Counted from the first letter of the stretch, positions 35,860 through 43,879 are shown. The stretch is DNA of 64,000 bases from CBDDKZ01 sp965230415 (GCA_965230415.1 CBDDKZ010000005.1:2108001-2172000); one strand, 5' to 3'. Made by a program: numbers and translations. Notes: generated by a model not told the origin, from the letters alone.

Positions 35860-36555
35860 ATGGGGCTAAAATATGTCGACTTTTTAAAAGATTTTGTAAG
35901 CCTGGTATATCCGGATACCTGTTATGCCTGTGATGCACCGCTGGTAAGCGGCGAAAAAATCATTTGTCTAAACTGCCAGTCAGATCTGCCTAAAACCGAT
36001 TATCACTTACATGATGACAACGATCTGAAGAAAAAGTTCAGTGGCACAGAGGTGAGTAACACGCTGGCCTACTTCCGGTTTACCAAAAAAGAACGCACGC
36101 AGAAGCTGCTGTATGCTTTCAAATATGGCGGTGTACAGCACATTGGCAGGCTGCTGGGCGAGTGGTACGGCTACGAGCTCAAACCTTATTGCAAACACTA
36201 TGGTTTCGACCGGGTGGTTCCTTTGCCGCTGCACAAAAAGAAAAAGCGGAAGCGGGGATTTAACCAAAGTGAGGTTTTTGCTAAATCATTGGCAAAAGTA
36301 CTGGACCTGCCTTTAGAAGTAAACTGCCTGCACCGCGTACAGATGACGCCGACACAGACCAATAAAAGCCGGGAAGAGCGCTGGGACAATGTCAAAGATG
36401 CCTTTTTAGTGGTTAACGGAGGTGCTATACAAGACCAGCATATTTTATTGGTAGACGATATCGTAACGACAGGCGCTACGCTGGAAGCCGCGGCCAAGAG
36501 TTTGTTAAACGCCGGCGCGGCGAAGGTGAGCATTGTGGCGATAGCCGATGCATAG
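35860..36555 (+). CDS. ComF-family phosphoribosyltransferase-like protein
   Basis: 231 residues of the ComF/GntX family. The N-terminus has the four-cysteine zinc-finger-like motif (CYACDAPLVSGEKIICLNC). The middle has the basic VVPLPLHKKKKRKRGFNQSEVFAKSLAKVL, and the C-terminal PRPP-binding motif ILLVDDIVTTGATLEAAAKSLL is intact. ComF proteins assist natural transformation in several bacteria; whether this one does is not known. The final codons and the following 3' DNA (from about 36539) resemble a segment at 40134-40300, described separately. Confidence 0.88.
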   Translation: MGLKYVDFLKDFVSLVYPDTCYACDAPLVSGEKIICLNCQSDLPKTDYHLHDDNDLKKKFSGTEVSNTLAYFRFTKKERTQKLLYAFKYGGVQHIGRLLGEWYGYELKPYCKHYGFDRVVPLPLHKKKKRKRGFNQSEVFAKSLAKVLDLPLEVNCLHRVQMTPTQTNKSREERWDNVKDAFLVVNGGAIQDQHILLVDDIVTTGATLEAAAKSLLNAGAAKVSIVAIADA

Positions 36556-36626
36556 ATTTTTGGGTTATAACGGGGCTATCTTCTACGAATAGTGATTAAA
36601 GAAAATTTTGTTGGTAAGGGGATCAC

Positions 36627-36709
36627 GCGTTACGCTGTGCTAAACGCGCGCTAGTCGACCCCCCAAGCGCACGTTTGAACGCAGTGGAAACGCGTGCGAA
36701 GTTAATTAA
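36627..36709. repeat. GC-rich hairpin repeat (R2 family), copy 1
   Basis: It contains ACGCGTTACGCTGTGCTAAACGCGCG and then GCGCACGTTTGAACGCAGTGG followed by AAACGCGTGCG, each able to fold back on itself. Related copies are at 39438, 40216 and 51190. Stands out as GC-rich against the AT-rich surroundings. Inserted just before the R1 repeat holding IS copy 1. Confidence 0.75.
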
Positions 36710-36713
36710 CTCA

Positions 36714-36733
36714 CTACTCCGGATTTGCAATCC
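36714..36733. repeat. Left part of R1 repeat copy A and left 13-bp target duplication
   Basis: CTACTCC followed by GGATTTGCAATCC (36721-36733). The 13-bp palindromic word recurs exactly at 38140-38152 on the other side of the IS, where the R1 element continues. Uninterrupted relative: 45312-45432. Confidence 0.8.
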
Positions 36734-38139
36734 AATGTCGTTTAGATAAGACTTATATGCTTTTGTAAGGCGGGCTGGGCTTTTTATCAGGGTATCTGTA
36801 TTTCTTTCTTTCAAATTTTCTGTCTTTCCTGACGATTTCCTTTGTTTTCAAAAGTATTTCGTCAAATGCAGTTAAGATCTCTCTGGATTTTCTTTTAAGC
36901 CAAAGTGTTGACCAAGCTTCTTTTAAAGTTGATATTGCATTGGTTTTGTTAACTTGTTTAGGGTGTTCAAGGTTATTGACTTGGTTTTCCTGTCTTACTT
37001 TTTCTTCAATCGGAAATGACATGATTGCGCACATATTCATCATAAATAGCTTAGCAAAGAAATCTTGCCTTACCGAATTGGAAGTTTTGCCACTGTAATT
37101 ACTCAGCTGCATCCTCACTTTTAGTAATTTATATGCCTCTTCGATATTCCACCGAAAATGATACAGGGCCTTCATATCTTCCAGTGTATATTCTTGTTCA
37201 TCCAATAACGAGGTACAGAGTATTTCTTTTTCTCCTGTATCTAAGGTAATCGCAACTAACCTGCATGTCACATAATCGGTATCTGAACAGTACTTTTCCT
37301 GTAGTTTTCTATCTTTCCTTGCTAAGTGAAATACGACAATACGACTCTGTTCACCGGAATCGGCAAATTCACGTACTTGTTTCCATGAACTCCTCATGCG
37401 CATACAATAACCAACTCCTTTGTGATGTAATTCATACATCAGCGCATTAGAAGAATAGCCTCTATCTAGCAACACCATATCTGTTTGGCTAAATTTATCC
37501 AATGCCAAGTGCTTATTCAATAACGTGTTTTCTGATACGCTATGACTGTCTATTTGCGCACTTAAGGTAATACAGTTCAGCACATCATAAAACAACGAGG
37601 TCCTTGCTATACTTGTTTCTACATTACCTTTACATCCCACCATTTGAGAACCAAAATCTTCTTTGATACTGGGGTGCATAGGTAAATGAGATGTACTACC
37701 GTCAATAGCAAGTAATCTAAACCCTTTCCACGTACGAAAAGCTTCGTTTTCATAAAACTCTGATACGGCAAGATCACTCAACTCTACGAATGCATCAGGT
37801 TTTAGCTTGGCTCGTGCCTGAGTTAGTGCGCCTTTGGTTACCTCCAAAATACTATAATCCTTACCAGAAAGTTTGGCAAAAAAGGAATTAAGTTCTTTCT
37901 GTATTGATTTGGTGAGCACGCTACTAATAAAAATTATCAATCGCTTGAATGTCAGGGTCCTGTTTCTGATAAATCCTTTACAGCCGCAGGTGTTGCGGCA
38001 TTTAAACTCTTCATCTTCTATCAGGTTTACTATTTTTTTAACTAATATGCCCCTATAATACTATAGCGTTTTTGTTGACTTTAATTTACAATAACATTTT
38101 TTCATACACAAACGAAAAATTCACTAACTAAACGACATT
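36734..38139. mobile_element. IS4-family insertion sequence, copy 1 (1,406 bp)
   Basis: The boundaries are defined by perfect 12-bp terminal inverted repeats, AATGTCGTTTAG (36734-36745) and CTAAACGACATT (38128-38139), and by 13-bp direct repeats GGATTTGCAATCC on both sides. Removing the IS and one direct repeat restores CTACTCC-GGATTTGCAATCC-GGTGCCATTATCG, which matches the uninterrupted R1 copy at 45312. It carries one transposase on the minus strand. A second copy at 42163-43568 has the same length and orientation; the only difference I see is 37372 C versus 42801 T. Long target duplications of 9-13 bp are typical of IS4-group elements. Confidence 0.9.
36753..37940 (-). CDS. IS4-family DDE transposase, copy 1
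   Basis: 395 residues from a TTG at 37940. The DDE triad is D80 (LLAIDGSTSHLP), D159 (MVLLDRGYSSNALMY) and a Glu in the IS4-type HFRWNIEEAYKLLK (E267/E268). The family-typical N-terminal segment FIRNRTLTFKRL lies immediately upstream of the TTG in the same open frame, so the real start is probably upstream. Between the preceding in-frame stop and the TTG there is no ATG, GTG or TTG; a CTG at 38024 or an ATA/ATT are the candidates. It likely catalyses IS excision and insertion. R190 here is H190 in copy 2. Confidence 0.9.
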   Translation of the reverse strand: MIIFISSVLTKSIQKELNSFFAKLSGKDYSILEVTKGALTQARAKLKPDAFVELSDLAVSEFYENEAFRTWKGFRLLAIDGSTSHLPMHPSIKEDFGSQMVGCKGNVETSIARTSLFYDVLNCITLSAQIDSHSVSENTLLNKHLALDKFSQTDMVLLDRGYSSNALMYELHHKGVGYCMRMRSSWKQVREFADSGEQSRIVVFHLARKDRKLQEKYCSDTDYVTCRLVAITLDTGEKEILCTSLLDEQEYTLEDMKALYHFRWNIEEAYKLLKVRMQLSNYSGKTSNSVRQDFFAKLFMMNMCAIMSFPIEEKVRQENQVNNLEHPKQVNKTNAISTLKEAWSTLWLKRKSREILTAFDEILLKTKEIVRKDRKFERKKYRYPDKKPSPPYKSI

Positions 38140-38260
38140 GGATTTGCAATCCGGTGCCATTATCGTAGGATCTGTGATCCTTTAAAATACCAAGAAGCAA
38201 GATTAGTTCCACGCAAGGCTTACAAAGCCTTCTATATCACTTCCGGATTATAAATTGGGA
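38140..38260. repeat. R1 multi-hairpin repeat copy A, right part
   Basis: A chain of short hairpins with 3-nt loops: GGATTtgcAATCC (38140-38152), AGGATCtgtGATCCT, AAGGCTTacaAAGCCTT (38215-38231) and a degenerate TCCGGATT one. Linkers read GGTGCCATTATCG and AAAATACCAAGAAG. The sequence matches 43569-43694 closely and 45312-45432 more distantly. Confidence 0.75.
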
Positions 38261-38310
38261 AGAGCGGGTCTAATTCGATTTAGGAATCCCAGCGTCTCAC
38301 TGGCAATAGG

Positions 38311-38341
38311 TTGCTTATTGAAAGTTCTCTGAGTAACTTTG
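38311..38341 (+). promoter_or_regulatory. pyrD promoter (TTG-N20-TAACTTTG)
   Basis: TTG at 38311-38313, a 20-nt spacer, then TAACTTTG at 38334-38341: the best Bacteroidota -33/-7 match in the window. Transcription would begin about 5-8 nt downstream, just before the start codons of pyrD. Confidence 0.7.
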
Positions 38342-38362
38342 TCCTTATAATAATTGCATCTA

Positions 38363-39394
38363 GTGTATAAGCTATTTATTCGCCCTTTTCTTTTTAATTT
38401 TGACCCTGAAAAAACACATCATTTCACATTTTCCTTAATTCGAGTACTGTTCAAAATTCCGGGAATAACATTTCTAATAAGAAGCTTTTACAGTGCTGAA
38501 GATAAACGTCTAGAAAGAGAAGTGATGGGCCTAAAGTTCAAAAACCCTGTTGGTTTGGCGGCAGGATTTGACAAAAACGCAGCGATATTCAATCAGTTAG
38601 CAAATTTTGGATTTGGGTTTATTGAAATTGGCACTATTACTCCGAAACCACAAGGCGGTAACCCTAAAAAACGCCTTTTTCGAATTGTTCAAGACGAAGG
38701 AATTATCAACCGAATGGGCTTTAATAATATTGGAGCAGACGAAATTGTTAAAAACCTTAAAAGGAAAGATGGCAAAATTATTATTGGAGGAAATATTGGT
38801 AAAAATACAGGAGTTCTTTCGTCTCAAATAACTGAAGATTACTTGAATTGCTTTAAAACACTCTTTAATTTTGTAGATTATTTTGTTGTAAATGTTAGTT
38901 GTCCAAATGTTGGCGTAACAGCGCAATTGCAAGATAAGTCTTATTTGATTGAACTACTTAATAGATTGCAGGTCGAGAATAAGGCGATGCTTAGTGCTAA
39001 GCCCATAGTCTTAAAAATAGCCCCAGATTTAAACGAAAATCAGCTAAATGATATAATTGAGGTTATAACAGAAACGAAAATTGAAGGTGTGATTGCTTGC
39101 AATACTTCAACAAATAGAAATAATTTAAAAACAAGTGAACAGGAGCTTACGAAAATTGGGCAAGGTGGGCTAAGCGGAAAACCTATCACGGAAAGGAGTA
39201 CGGGAGTGATTAAGTATCTGTCAGAGAAATCAAAAAAAGCATTTACAATTATTGGAGTTGGTGGAATCCATTCTTCTCAAGATGCTTTTGAGAAAATTGA
39301 AGCAGGAGCAGATCTAATCCAAATTTATACCGGATTCATTTATGAAGGCCCTGGCTTAATTAGAAAAATTAATAGAAGATTATTGAGAAAGTAG
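38363..39394 (+). CDS. pyrD: Dihydroorotate dehydrogenase (quinone), class 2
   Basis: About 344 residues. I choose the GTG at 38363 (VYKLFIRPFLFNFDPEKTHHF) because class-2 enzymes usually begin MYK...; a TTG at 38354 would add three residues. It is a TIM-barrel flavoprotein: NPVGLAAGFDKNA, FGFIEIGTITPKPQGGNPKKRLFR, NRMGFNNIGA, NVSCPNVG with the catalytic serine of class 2, VLKIAPDLNE, CNTSTNR, GGLSGKPI and IIGVGGIHSSQDAFEKIEAGADLIQIYTGF. It oxidises dihydroorotate to orotate in pyrimidine synthesis, passing electrons to quinone at the inner membrane. It lies alone between the two IS copies, and looks more AT-rich than dusB, prfC and comF nearby. Confidence 0.93.
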   Translation: MYKLFIRPFLFNFDPEKTHHFTFSLIRVLFKIPGITFLIRSFYSAEDKRLEREVMGLKFKNPVGLAAGFDKNAAIFNQLANFGFGFIEIGTITPKPQGGNPKKRLFRIVQDEGIINRMGFNNIGADEIVKNLKRKDGKIIIGGNIGKNTGVLSSQITEDYLNCFKTLFNFVDYFVVNVSCPNVGVTAQLQDKSYLIELLNRLQVENKAMLSAKPIVLKIAPDLNENQLNDIIEVITETKIEGVIACNTSTNRNNLKTSEQELTKIGQGGLSGKPITERSTGVIKYLSEKSKKAFTIIGVGGIHSSQDAFEKIEAGADLIQIYTGFIYEGPGLIRKINRRLLRK

Positions 39395-39437
39395 TAGATT
39401 GGGAAAAAGTAAACAATCTCAATCTAGCCTTTACACC

Positions 39438-39485
39438 CAATAGCGCGCGTTTGAACGCAGTGGAAACGCGTGTGAAGTTAATTAA
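39438..39485. repeat. R2 hairpin repeat, copy 2
   Basis: AATAGCGCGCGTTTGAACGC followed by AGTGGAAACGCGTGTGAAGT, nearly identical to the second half of copy 1 (36627-36709), including the AAGTTAATTAA end. Located just after pyrD. Confidence 0.75.
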
Positions 39486-39570
39486 TCCGCTCTAGTATTA
39501 ACATCCCGCGATGACAAAATCATTCAAATGAATTCGGTTTTAGATTCACAGTGAAACGCAGGGATTAGGA

Positions 39571-39783
39571 TTAAACGAAGAAATCTTTTACCTCACAATT
39601 CATAGCATCGGCAATTTTTTTGAGAGTCAAAGTCGACGGGTTTTGTCGTCCATTCTCAATTGCTGATAAATTCGTTTTTTCCATGTTAATCATGGATCCC
39701 AAATCCATTTGACTAAATCCTTTGGTTTTTCTCAAATCGGCAATCTTCGCACCCAGTTGTTTCAAAAATAATTCGTCAGTCAT
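39571..39783 (-). CDS. Small XRE-family transcriptional regulator
   Basis: A 70-residue single-domain helix-turn-helix protein: LGAKIADLRKTKGFSQMDLGSMINMEKTNLSAIENGRQNPSTLTLKKIADAM is a complete XRE/Cro-like fold (helices 2-3 around SQMDLGSMINMEKTNLSAIENG). It has no extra domain, as in many phage-type or conjugative-element regulators. Divergent from the 82-residue gene at 39866, with an inverted repeat between. Cytoplasmic DNA-binding protein; target probably the shared intergenic region. Confidence 0.88.
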   Translation of the reverse strand: MTDELFLKQLGAKIADLRKTKGFSQMDLGSMINMEKTNLSAIENGRQNPSTLTLKKIADAMNCEVKDFFV

Positions 39784-39816
39784 AAGACCAATGTCATTAT
39801 TTAAATGTTACCCAAG

Positions 39817-39834
39817 GTTATAATATATCATAAC
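39817..39834. promoter_or_regulatory. Candidate operator between divergent genes
   Basis: GTTAT (39817-39821) and ATAAC (39830-39834) form a perfect inverted repeat with an 8-nt AT spacer, in the 82-nt gap between the XRE gene and the 82-residue gene. A plausible site for the XRE protein. Confidence 0.45.
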
Positions 39835-39865
39835 TATTGAATACCTTGAAAGAAACTTTAGTACT

Positions 39866-40114
39866 ATGGACACACTAGCAGAACTTAAACGAGTAATGGA
39901 AATCAACGACAAATTGGTGGCATGTAATAGTGAATTGGTGGCTGTTAATGCCAAATGCTTTGAGCTAGTAGCAGGCAGGCTCCATAAAGAAGAAAAATTA
40001 CTTAAACAGTGCGGCAAGGTTTGTGATTTTTTGCAATCGAAGGCGCATAAAACCTGGGAAGAAAAGAAGCTAATGGAAGAATTGTACGTGTTAATCACAC
40101 ATACGGAAGTCTAA
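39866..40114 (+). CDS. Small helical protein of unknown function (82 aa)
   Basis: 82 residues, soluble, mostly helical and coiled-coil-like, with repeated LVA-type segments (LVACNSELVAVNAKCFELVAGRL) and C-terminal TWEEKKLMEELYVLITHTEV. Three cysteines. No known domain. It is divergent from the XRE regulator, the layout of small regulatory or antitoxin-like modules; nothing further supports a toxin or antitoxin function. Confidence 0.6.
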   Translation: MDTLAELKRVMEINDKLVACNSELVAVNAKCFELVAGRLHKEEKLLKQCGKVCDFLQSKAHKTWEEKKLMEELYVLITHTEV

Positions 40115-40133
40115 TCTTGTTCCCAGATTAGCC

Positions 40134-40300
40134 ATAGCCGATGCTTAGGTTTTTAGAATAGGATTAACTTCTATAATAGCACTTAAGGAAAATCTTCTTG
40201 GGTTAATTGGTGGCGGAATCACACGTTACGCTGCACTAGACCCCCCAAAGCGCACGTTTGAGCTCAGCCAAAGTGCGTGTTAAGTTCATTTAAACAGCGC
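40134..40300. repeat. R2 hairpin repeat copy 3 with a comF-3'-end-like lead
   Basis: From 40134 the sequence ATAGCCGATGC-TTAG-G-TTTTT parallels 36540 onward (the last codons of the ComF gene and its stop). It continues with a looser match to 36560-36625, then the R2 segment ACACGTTACGCTGCAC and AAGCGCACGTTTGAG...AAAGTGCGTG. It fills most of the 40115-40414 gap. Confidence 0.6.
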
Positions 40301-40414
40301 ATTATGATGAAGCGCTTAGGTTTGACACATATATAGGTAGTTAAGAATAGAATTTGGCTTATTTCATAGGTATTCACATTGATAATTTCTTATTTCGGGT
40401 TAAAACTATTTTTT

Positions 40415-42115
40415 ATGAGACTTATTTTTTCCAATCGCACATTAAGGGCTCTTCAAAGTACCTTGTTTCTGTTTCTGACACTCCATGCTGGTGCAGTAAA
40501 TCTTTTTGTTTCAAATAGTGGAAGCGATCAGAATAGTGGCAGTATTTCCTCGCCTTATTTAACCATCCAGACGGCGCTGAACGTTGCTGTAGCGGGTGAT
40601 AATATTTATATACGTGGCGGTACCTATGCCGAAAAAATTTGGTGGCCTGTTTCAGGTACACCAGGCAACCCAATTACATTAAGCAACTACAATGGTGAAA
40701 ATGTGGTGCTGTCGGGAATAAACCCTTCTAATGCTTCACAAGGCGCTTTTATCGTTTTAAGCAGCAAGAGTTACATTCGAATAAATGGCCTCACCTTTAA
40801 AGATAACATTATGAATTATGCCGAAGGGGTCTATGCACTTGGTTCGGGAACGGATGTGCACATTACAAATTGTGAATTTGATAACATCGGTTGGACCAAT
40901 AACAAATCGACTTTTCCTGCCCCCTTCAATAGTGCACACGCCATTATATTTGTAGGCTCTTCAAGTACTTCCTATAATAATATATATATAGGAAGTAATC
41001 ATGTGCATGATTGTATAACCGGATACAGTGAAAGTATTACCTTAGTCGGAAATGTCGAGGTATTTCTGATCGAAGGAAATACACTTAACAGTAACACAAA
41101 CATAGGTATAGATGTTGCGGGGCATTTTCCATGGACCGGCGCTCCTGCCAATGTTAATTATGCCCGCTCGGGTATTATCAAAAACAATGTGGTAAGCAAT
41201 TATGCCGGGCCGGCAGGTCTGGATGCCGCAGCAGGCATTTATTCGGATGGAGCAAGTTATATTACGGTAGAAAACAACGAGGTACATGACTACAAAGTGG
41301 GGTATTCTTTCGGTTGTGAGGTGGCGGGGCATAATAGCTACGGAAATATTTTAAGAAATAATGTAGCACACGATTGTAGTCAATCTGGTTTGTTTCTTGG
41401 TTCTAATACAAGCAGTAGTGTAAATAACGCACAAGTATATAATAACACTTTTTACCATTGTGGCACTGCTTTCTACGACAATGGACAAATGGCCTTGTTA
41501 AATAACGCCGCGTGTGATATTAGAAATAACATTTTTTATCCTACTAATGGACGTTGGGCTATTGTGCAAATGACAGGAACAACTTCTACTACTGCTTCGA
41601 TCGCATACAATTTGTTTTGGAGGGACAATGGAACTACTTCAAACCTATTTTTCAATGTCTCGGCTTCTAATTCTGTATTGGGAGATCCCCTTTTTACCAA
41701 TGTGGCTGCGAATGATTTTCATATCTCTTCTTCTTCCCTTGCTGTGAACGCTGGTGACCCTAACTATAGCGGAAGTGGTGCATTAGATATGGATGGCGAG
41801 ATAAGAGTGCAGGGTGGCCGGGTTGATATCGGGTCAGATGAAATTACTTCCACTGCGATCAGAGAATCGAATTCAGGGGGAAGCGGAATGTTAATTAATG
41901 TAGGATCAGCAACCATTGGTGTCTTTCCAAACCCTGTTTCGGAAATAATCAATGTTACAGGTTTAGAAGAAGGTGAGCTTGTTCAAATCCATGGAGTGAT
42001 GGGGAATTTCTTGTTCGAGACTGCCGACAGGCAAATTAATGTAGCACACCTGGAACCTGGTAACTATTTTATAAAAACCGCCAACGAAAAAGCAATTCGA
42101 TTTATAAAGCAGTAA
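40415..42115 (+). CDS. T9SS type-A sorted parallel beta-helix protein
   Basis: About 566 residues from the ATG at 40415; a TTG 12 codons upstream would break the signal peptide. Signal peptide RLIFSNRTLRALQSTLFLFLTLHAGA. The body is a right-handed parallel beta-helix with short Asn/His-rich coils (VHITNCEFDNIG, IYIGSNHVHDCI, VFLIEGNTLNSN, GIIKNNVVSNYAG, VYNNTFYHCG), the fold of polysaccharide lyases and adhesin-like surface proteins. The C-terminus GVFPNPVSEIINVTGLEEGELVQIHGVMGN is the T9SS type-A sorting signal. Possibly a carbohydrate-active surface protein; no catalytic motif recognised. Located between the IS copies. Confidence 0.85.
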   Translation: MRLIFSNRTLRALQSTLFLFLTLHAGAVNLFVSNSGSDQNSGSISSPYLTIQTALNVAVAGDNIYIRGGTYAEKIWWPVSGTPGNPITLSNYNGENVVLSGINPSNASQGAFIVLSSKSYIRINGLTFKDNIMNYAEGVYALGSGTDVHITNCEFDNIGWTNNKSTFPAPFNSAHAIIFVGSSSTSYNNIYIGSNHVHDCITGYSESITLVGNVEVFLIEGNTLNSNTNIGIDVAGHFPWTGAPANVNYARSGIIKNNVVSNYAGPAGLDAAAGIYSDGASYITVENNEVHDYKVGYSFGCEVAGHNSYGNILRNNVAHDCSQSGLFLGSNTSSSVNNAQVYNNTFYHCGTAFYDNGQMALLNNAACDIRNNIFYPTNGRWAIVQMTGTTSTTASIAYNLFWRDNGTTSNLFFNVSASNSVLGDPLFTNVAANDFHISSSSLAVNAGDPNYSGSGALDMDGEIRVQGGRVDIGSDEITSTAIRESNSGGSGMLINVGSATIGVFPNPVSEIINVTGLEEGELVQIHGVMGNFLFETADRQINVAHLEPGNYFIKTANEKAIRFIKQ

Positions 42116-42142
42116 GTGGCTGCTCAATTTGAAGAAAACTAG

Positions 42143-42162
42143 CTACTCCGGATTTGCAATCC
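42143..42162. repeat. Left part of R1 repeat copy B and left 13-bp target duplication
   Basis: CTACTCC followed by GGATTTGCAATCC (42150-42162), duplicated at 43569-43581 on the other side of IS copy 2. Confidence 0.8.
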
Positions 42163-43568
42163 AATGTCGTTTAGATAAGACTTATATGCTTTTGTAAGGC
42201 GGGCTGGGCTTTTTATCAGGGTATCTGTATTTCTTTCTTTCAAATTTTCTGTCTTTCCTGACGATTTCCTTTGTTTTCAAAAGTATTTCGTCAAATGCAG
42301 TTAAGATCTCTCTGGATTTTCTTTTAAGCCAAAGTGTTGACCAAGCTTCTTTTAAAGTTGATATTGCATTGGTTTTGTTAACTTGTTTAGGGTGTTCAAG
42401 GTTATTGACTTGGTTTTCCTGTCTTACTTTTTCTTCAATCGGAAATGACATGATTGCGCACATATTCATCATAAATAGCTTAGCAAAGAAATCTTGCCTT
42501 ACCGAATTGGAAGTTTTGCCACTGTAATTACTCAGCTGCATCCTCACTTTTAGTAATTTATATGCCTCTTCGATATTCCACCGAAAATGATACAGGGCCT
42601 TCATATCTTCCAGTGTATATTCTTGTTCATCCAATAACGAGGTACAGAGTATTTCTTTTTCTCCTGTATCTAAGGTAATCGCAACTAACCTGCATGTCAC
42701 ATAATCGGTATCTGAACAGTACTTTTCCTGTAGTTTTCTATCTTTCCTTGCTAAGTGAAATACGACAATACGACTCTGTTCACCGGAATCGGCAAATTCA
42801 TGTACTTGTTTCCATGAACTCCTCATGCGCATACAATAACCAACTCCTTTGTGATGTAATTCATACATCAGCGCATTAGAAGAATAGCCTCTATCTAGCA
42901 ACACCATATCTGTTTGGCTAAATTTATCCAATGCCAAGTGCTTATTCAATAACGTGTTTTCTGATACGCTATGACTGTCTATTTGCGCACTTAAGGTAAT
43001 ACAGTTCAGCACATCATAAAACAACGAGGTCCTTGCTATACTTGTTTCTACATTACCTTTACATCCCACCATTTGAGAACCAAAATCTTCTTTGATACTG
43101 GGGTGCATAGGTAAATGAGATGTACTACCGTCAATAGCAAGTAATCTAAACCCTTTCCACGTACGAAAAGCTTCGTTTTCATAAAACTCTGATACGGCAA
43201 GATCACTCAACTCTACGAATGCATCAGGTTTTAGCTTGGCTCGTGCCTGAGTTAGTGCGCCTTTGGTTACCTCCAAAATACTATAATCCTTACCAGAAAG
43301 TTTGGCAAAAAAGGAATTAAGTTCTTTCTGTATTGATTTGGTGAGCACGCTACTAATAAAAATTATCAATCGCTTGAATGTCAGGGTCCTGTTTCTGATA
43401 AATCCTTTACAGCCGCAGGTGTTGCGGCATTTAAACTCTTCATCTTCTATCAGGTTTACTATTTTTTTAACTAATATGCCCCTATAATACTATAGCGTTT
43501 TTGTTGACTTTAATTTACAATAACATTTTTTCATACACAAACGAAAAATTCACTAACTAAACGACATT
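42163..43568. mobile_element. IS4-family insertion sequence, copy 2 (1,406 bp)
   Basis: Same 12-bp terminal inverted repeats (42163-42174 and 43557-43568), same length and orientation as copy 1, and the same 13-bp target duplication GGATTTGCAATCC. It is inserted at the equivalent position of another R1 repeat copy. Copy 1 and copy 2 bracket 4 kb of unique DNA (pyrD to the beta-helix gene). Confidence 0.9.
42182..43369 (-). CDS. IS4-family DDE transposase, copy 2
   Basis: As the copy at 36753-37940, with Arg190 replaced by His. Same open frame extends upstream to the position matching 38024 through FIRNRTLTFKRL without a standard start codon. Apparently intact. Confidence 0.9.
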   Translation of the reverse strand: MIIFISSVLTKSIQKELNSFFAKLSGKDYSILEVTKGALTQARAKLKPDAFVELSDLAVSEFYENEAFRTWKGFRLLAIDGSTSHLPMHPSIKEDFGSQMVGCKGNVETSIARTSLFYDVLNCITLSAQIDSHSVSENTLLNKHLALDKFSQTDMVLLDRGYSSNALMYELHHKGVGYCMRMRSSWKQVHEFADSGEQSRIVVFHLARKDRKLQEKYCSDTDYVTCRLVAITLDTGEKEILCTSLLDEQEYTLEDMKALYHFRWNIEEAYKLLKVRMQLSNYSGKTSNSVRQDFFAKLFMMNMCAIMSFPIEEKVRQENQVNNLEHPKQVNKTNAISTLKEAWSTLWLKRKSREILTAFDEILLKTKEIVRKDRKFERKKYRYPDKKPSPPYKSI

Positions 43569-43694
43569 GGATTTGCAATCCGGTGCCATTATCGCAGGAT
43601 CTGTGATCCTTTAAAATACCAAGAAGAAGCAAAATTAGTTCCACGCAAGGCTTACAAAGCCTTCGATAACACTTCCGGATTTATAATCCGGAAG
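43569..43694. repeat. R1 multi-hairpin repeat copy B, right part (best-preserved)
   Basis: Four consecutive short hairpins, each with a 3-nt loop: GGATTtgcAATCC, AGGATCtgtGATCCT, AAGGCTTacaAAGCCTT and TCCGGATTtatAATCCGGA, linked by GGTGCCATTATCG, AAAATACCAAGAAG and CGATAACAC. Adjacent on its right is the small gene at 43706. Confidence 0.8.
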
Positions 43695-43705
43695 TGCGGT
43701 TTTAG

Positions 43706-43879
43706 ATGCTAAAACCTTTCTTAAAGGAAAATATAATAGCAGTTCGTGATGAAATTTCATACTTGGGAATGATGTTTGGAATCATACTTTTTATTTTGAT
43801 AGTAGCAGCAATCGTAATAATCATAGTCACCGGTAAGAAGTATTTTATCAAAAAGGAAACAAAAAAATCACCTCTTTAA
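43706..43879 (+). CDS. Small single-TM membrane protein (57 aa)
   Basis: MLKPFLKENIIAVRDEISYLG, then one long hydrophobic helix (MMFGIILFILIVAAIVIIIV) and a basic tail TGKKYFIKKETKKSPL. The charge layout (basic C-terminus) fits a single-pass inner-membrane protein with a cytoplasmic C-terminus. It begins 12 nt after the R1 hairpin chain. The function is unknown; small stand-alone membrane proteins like this occur near mobile elements. Confidence 0.45.
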   Translation: MLKPFLKENIIAVRDEISYLGMMFGIILFILIVAAIVIIIVTGKKYFIKKETKKSPL

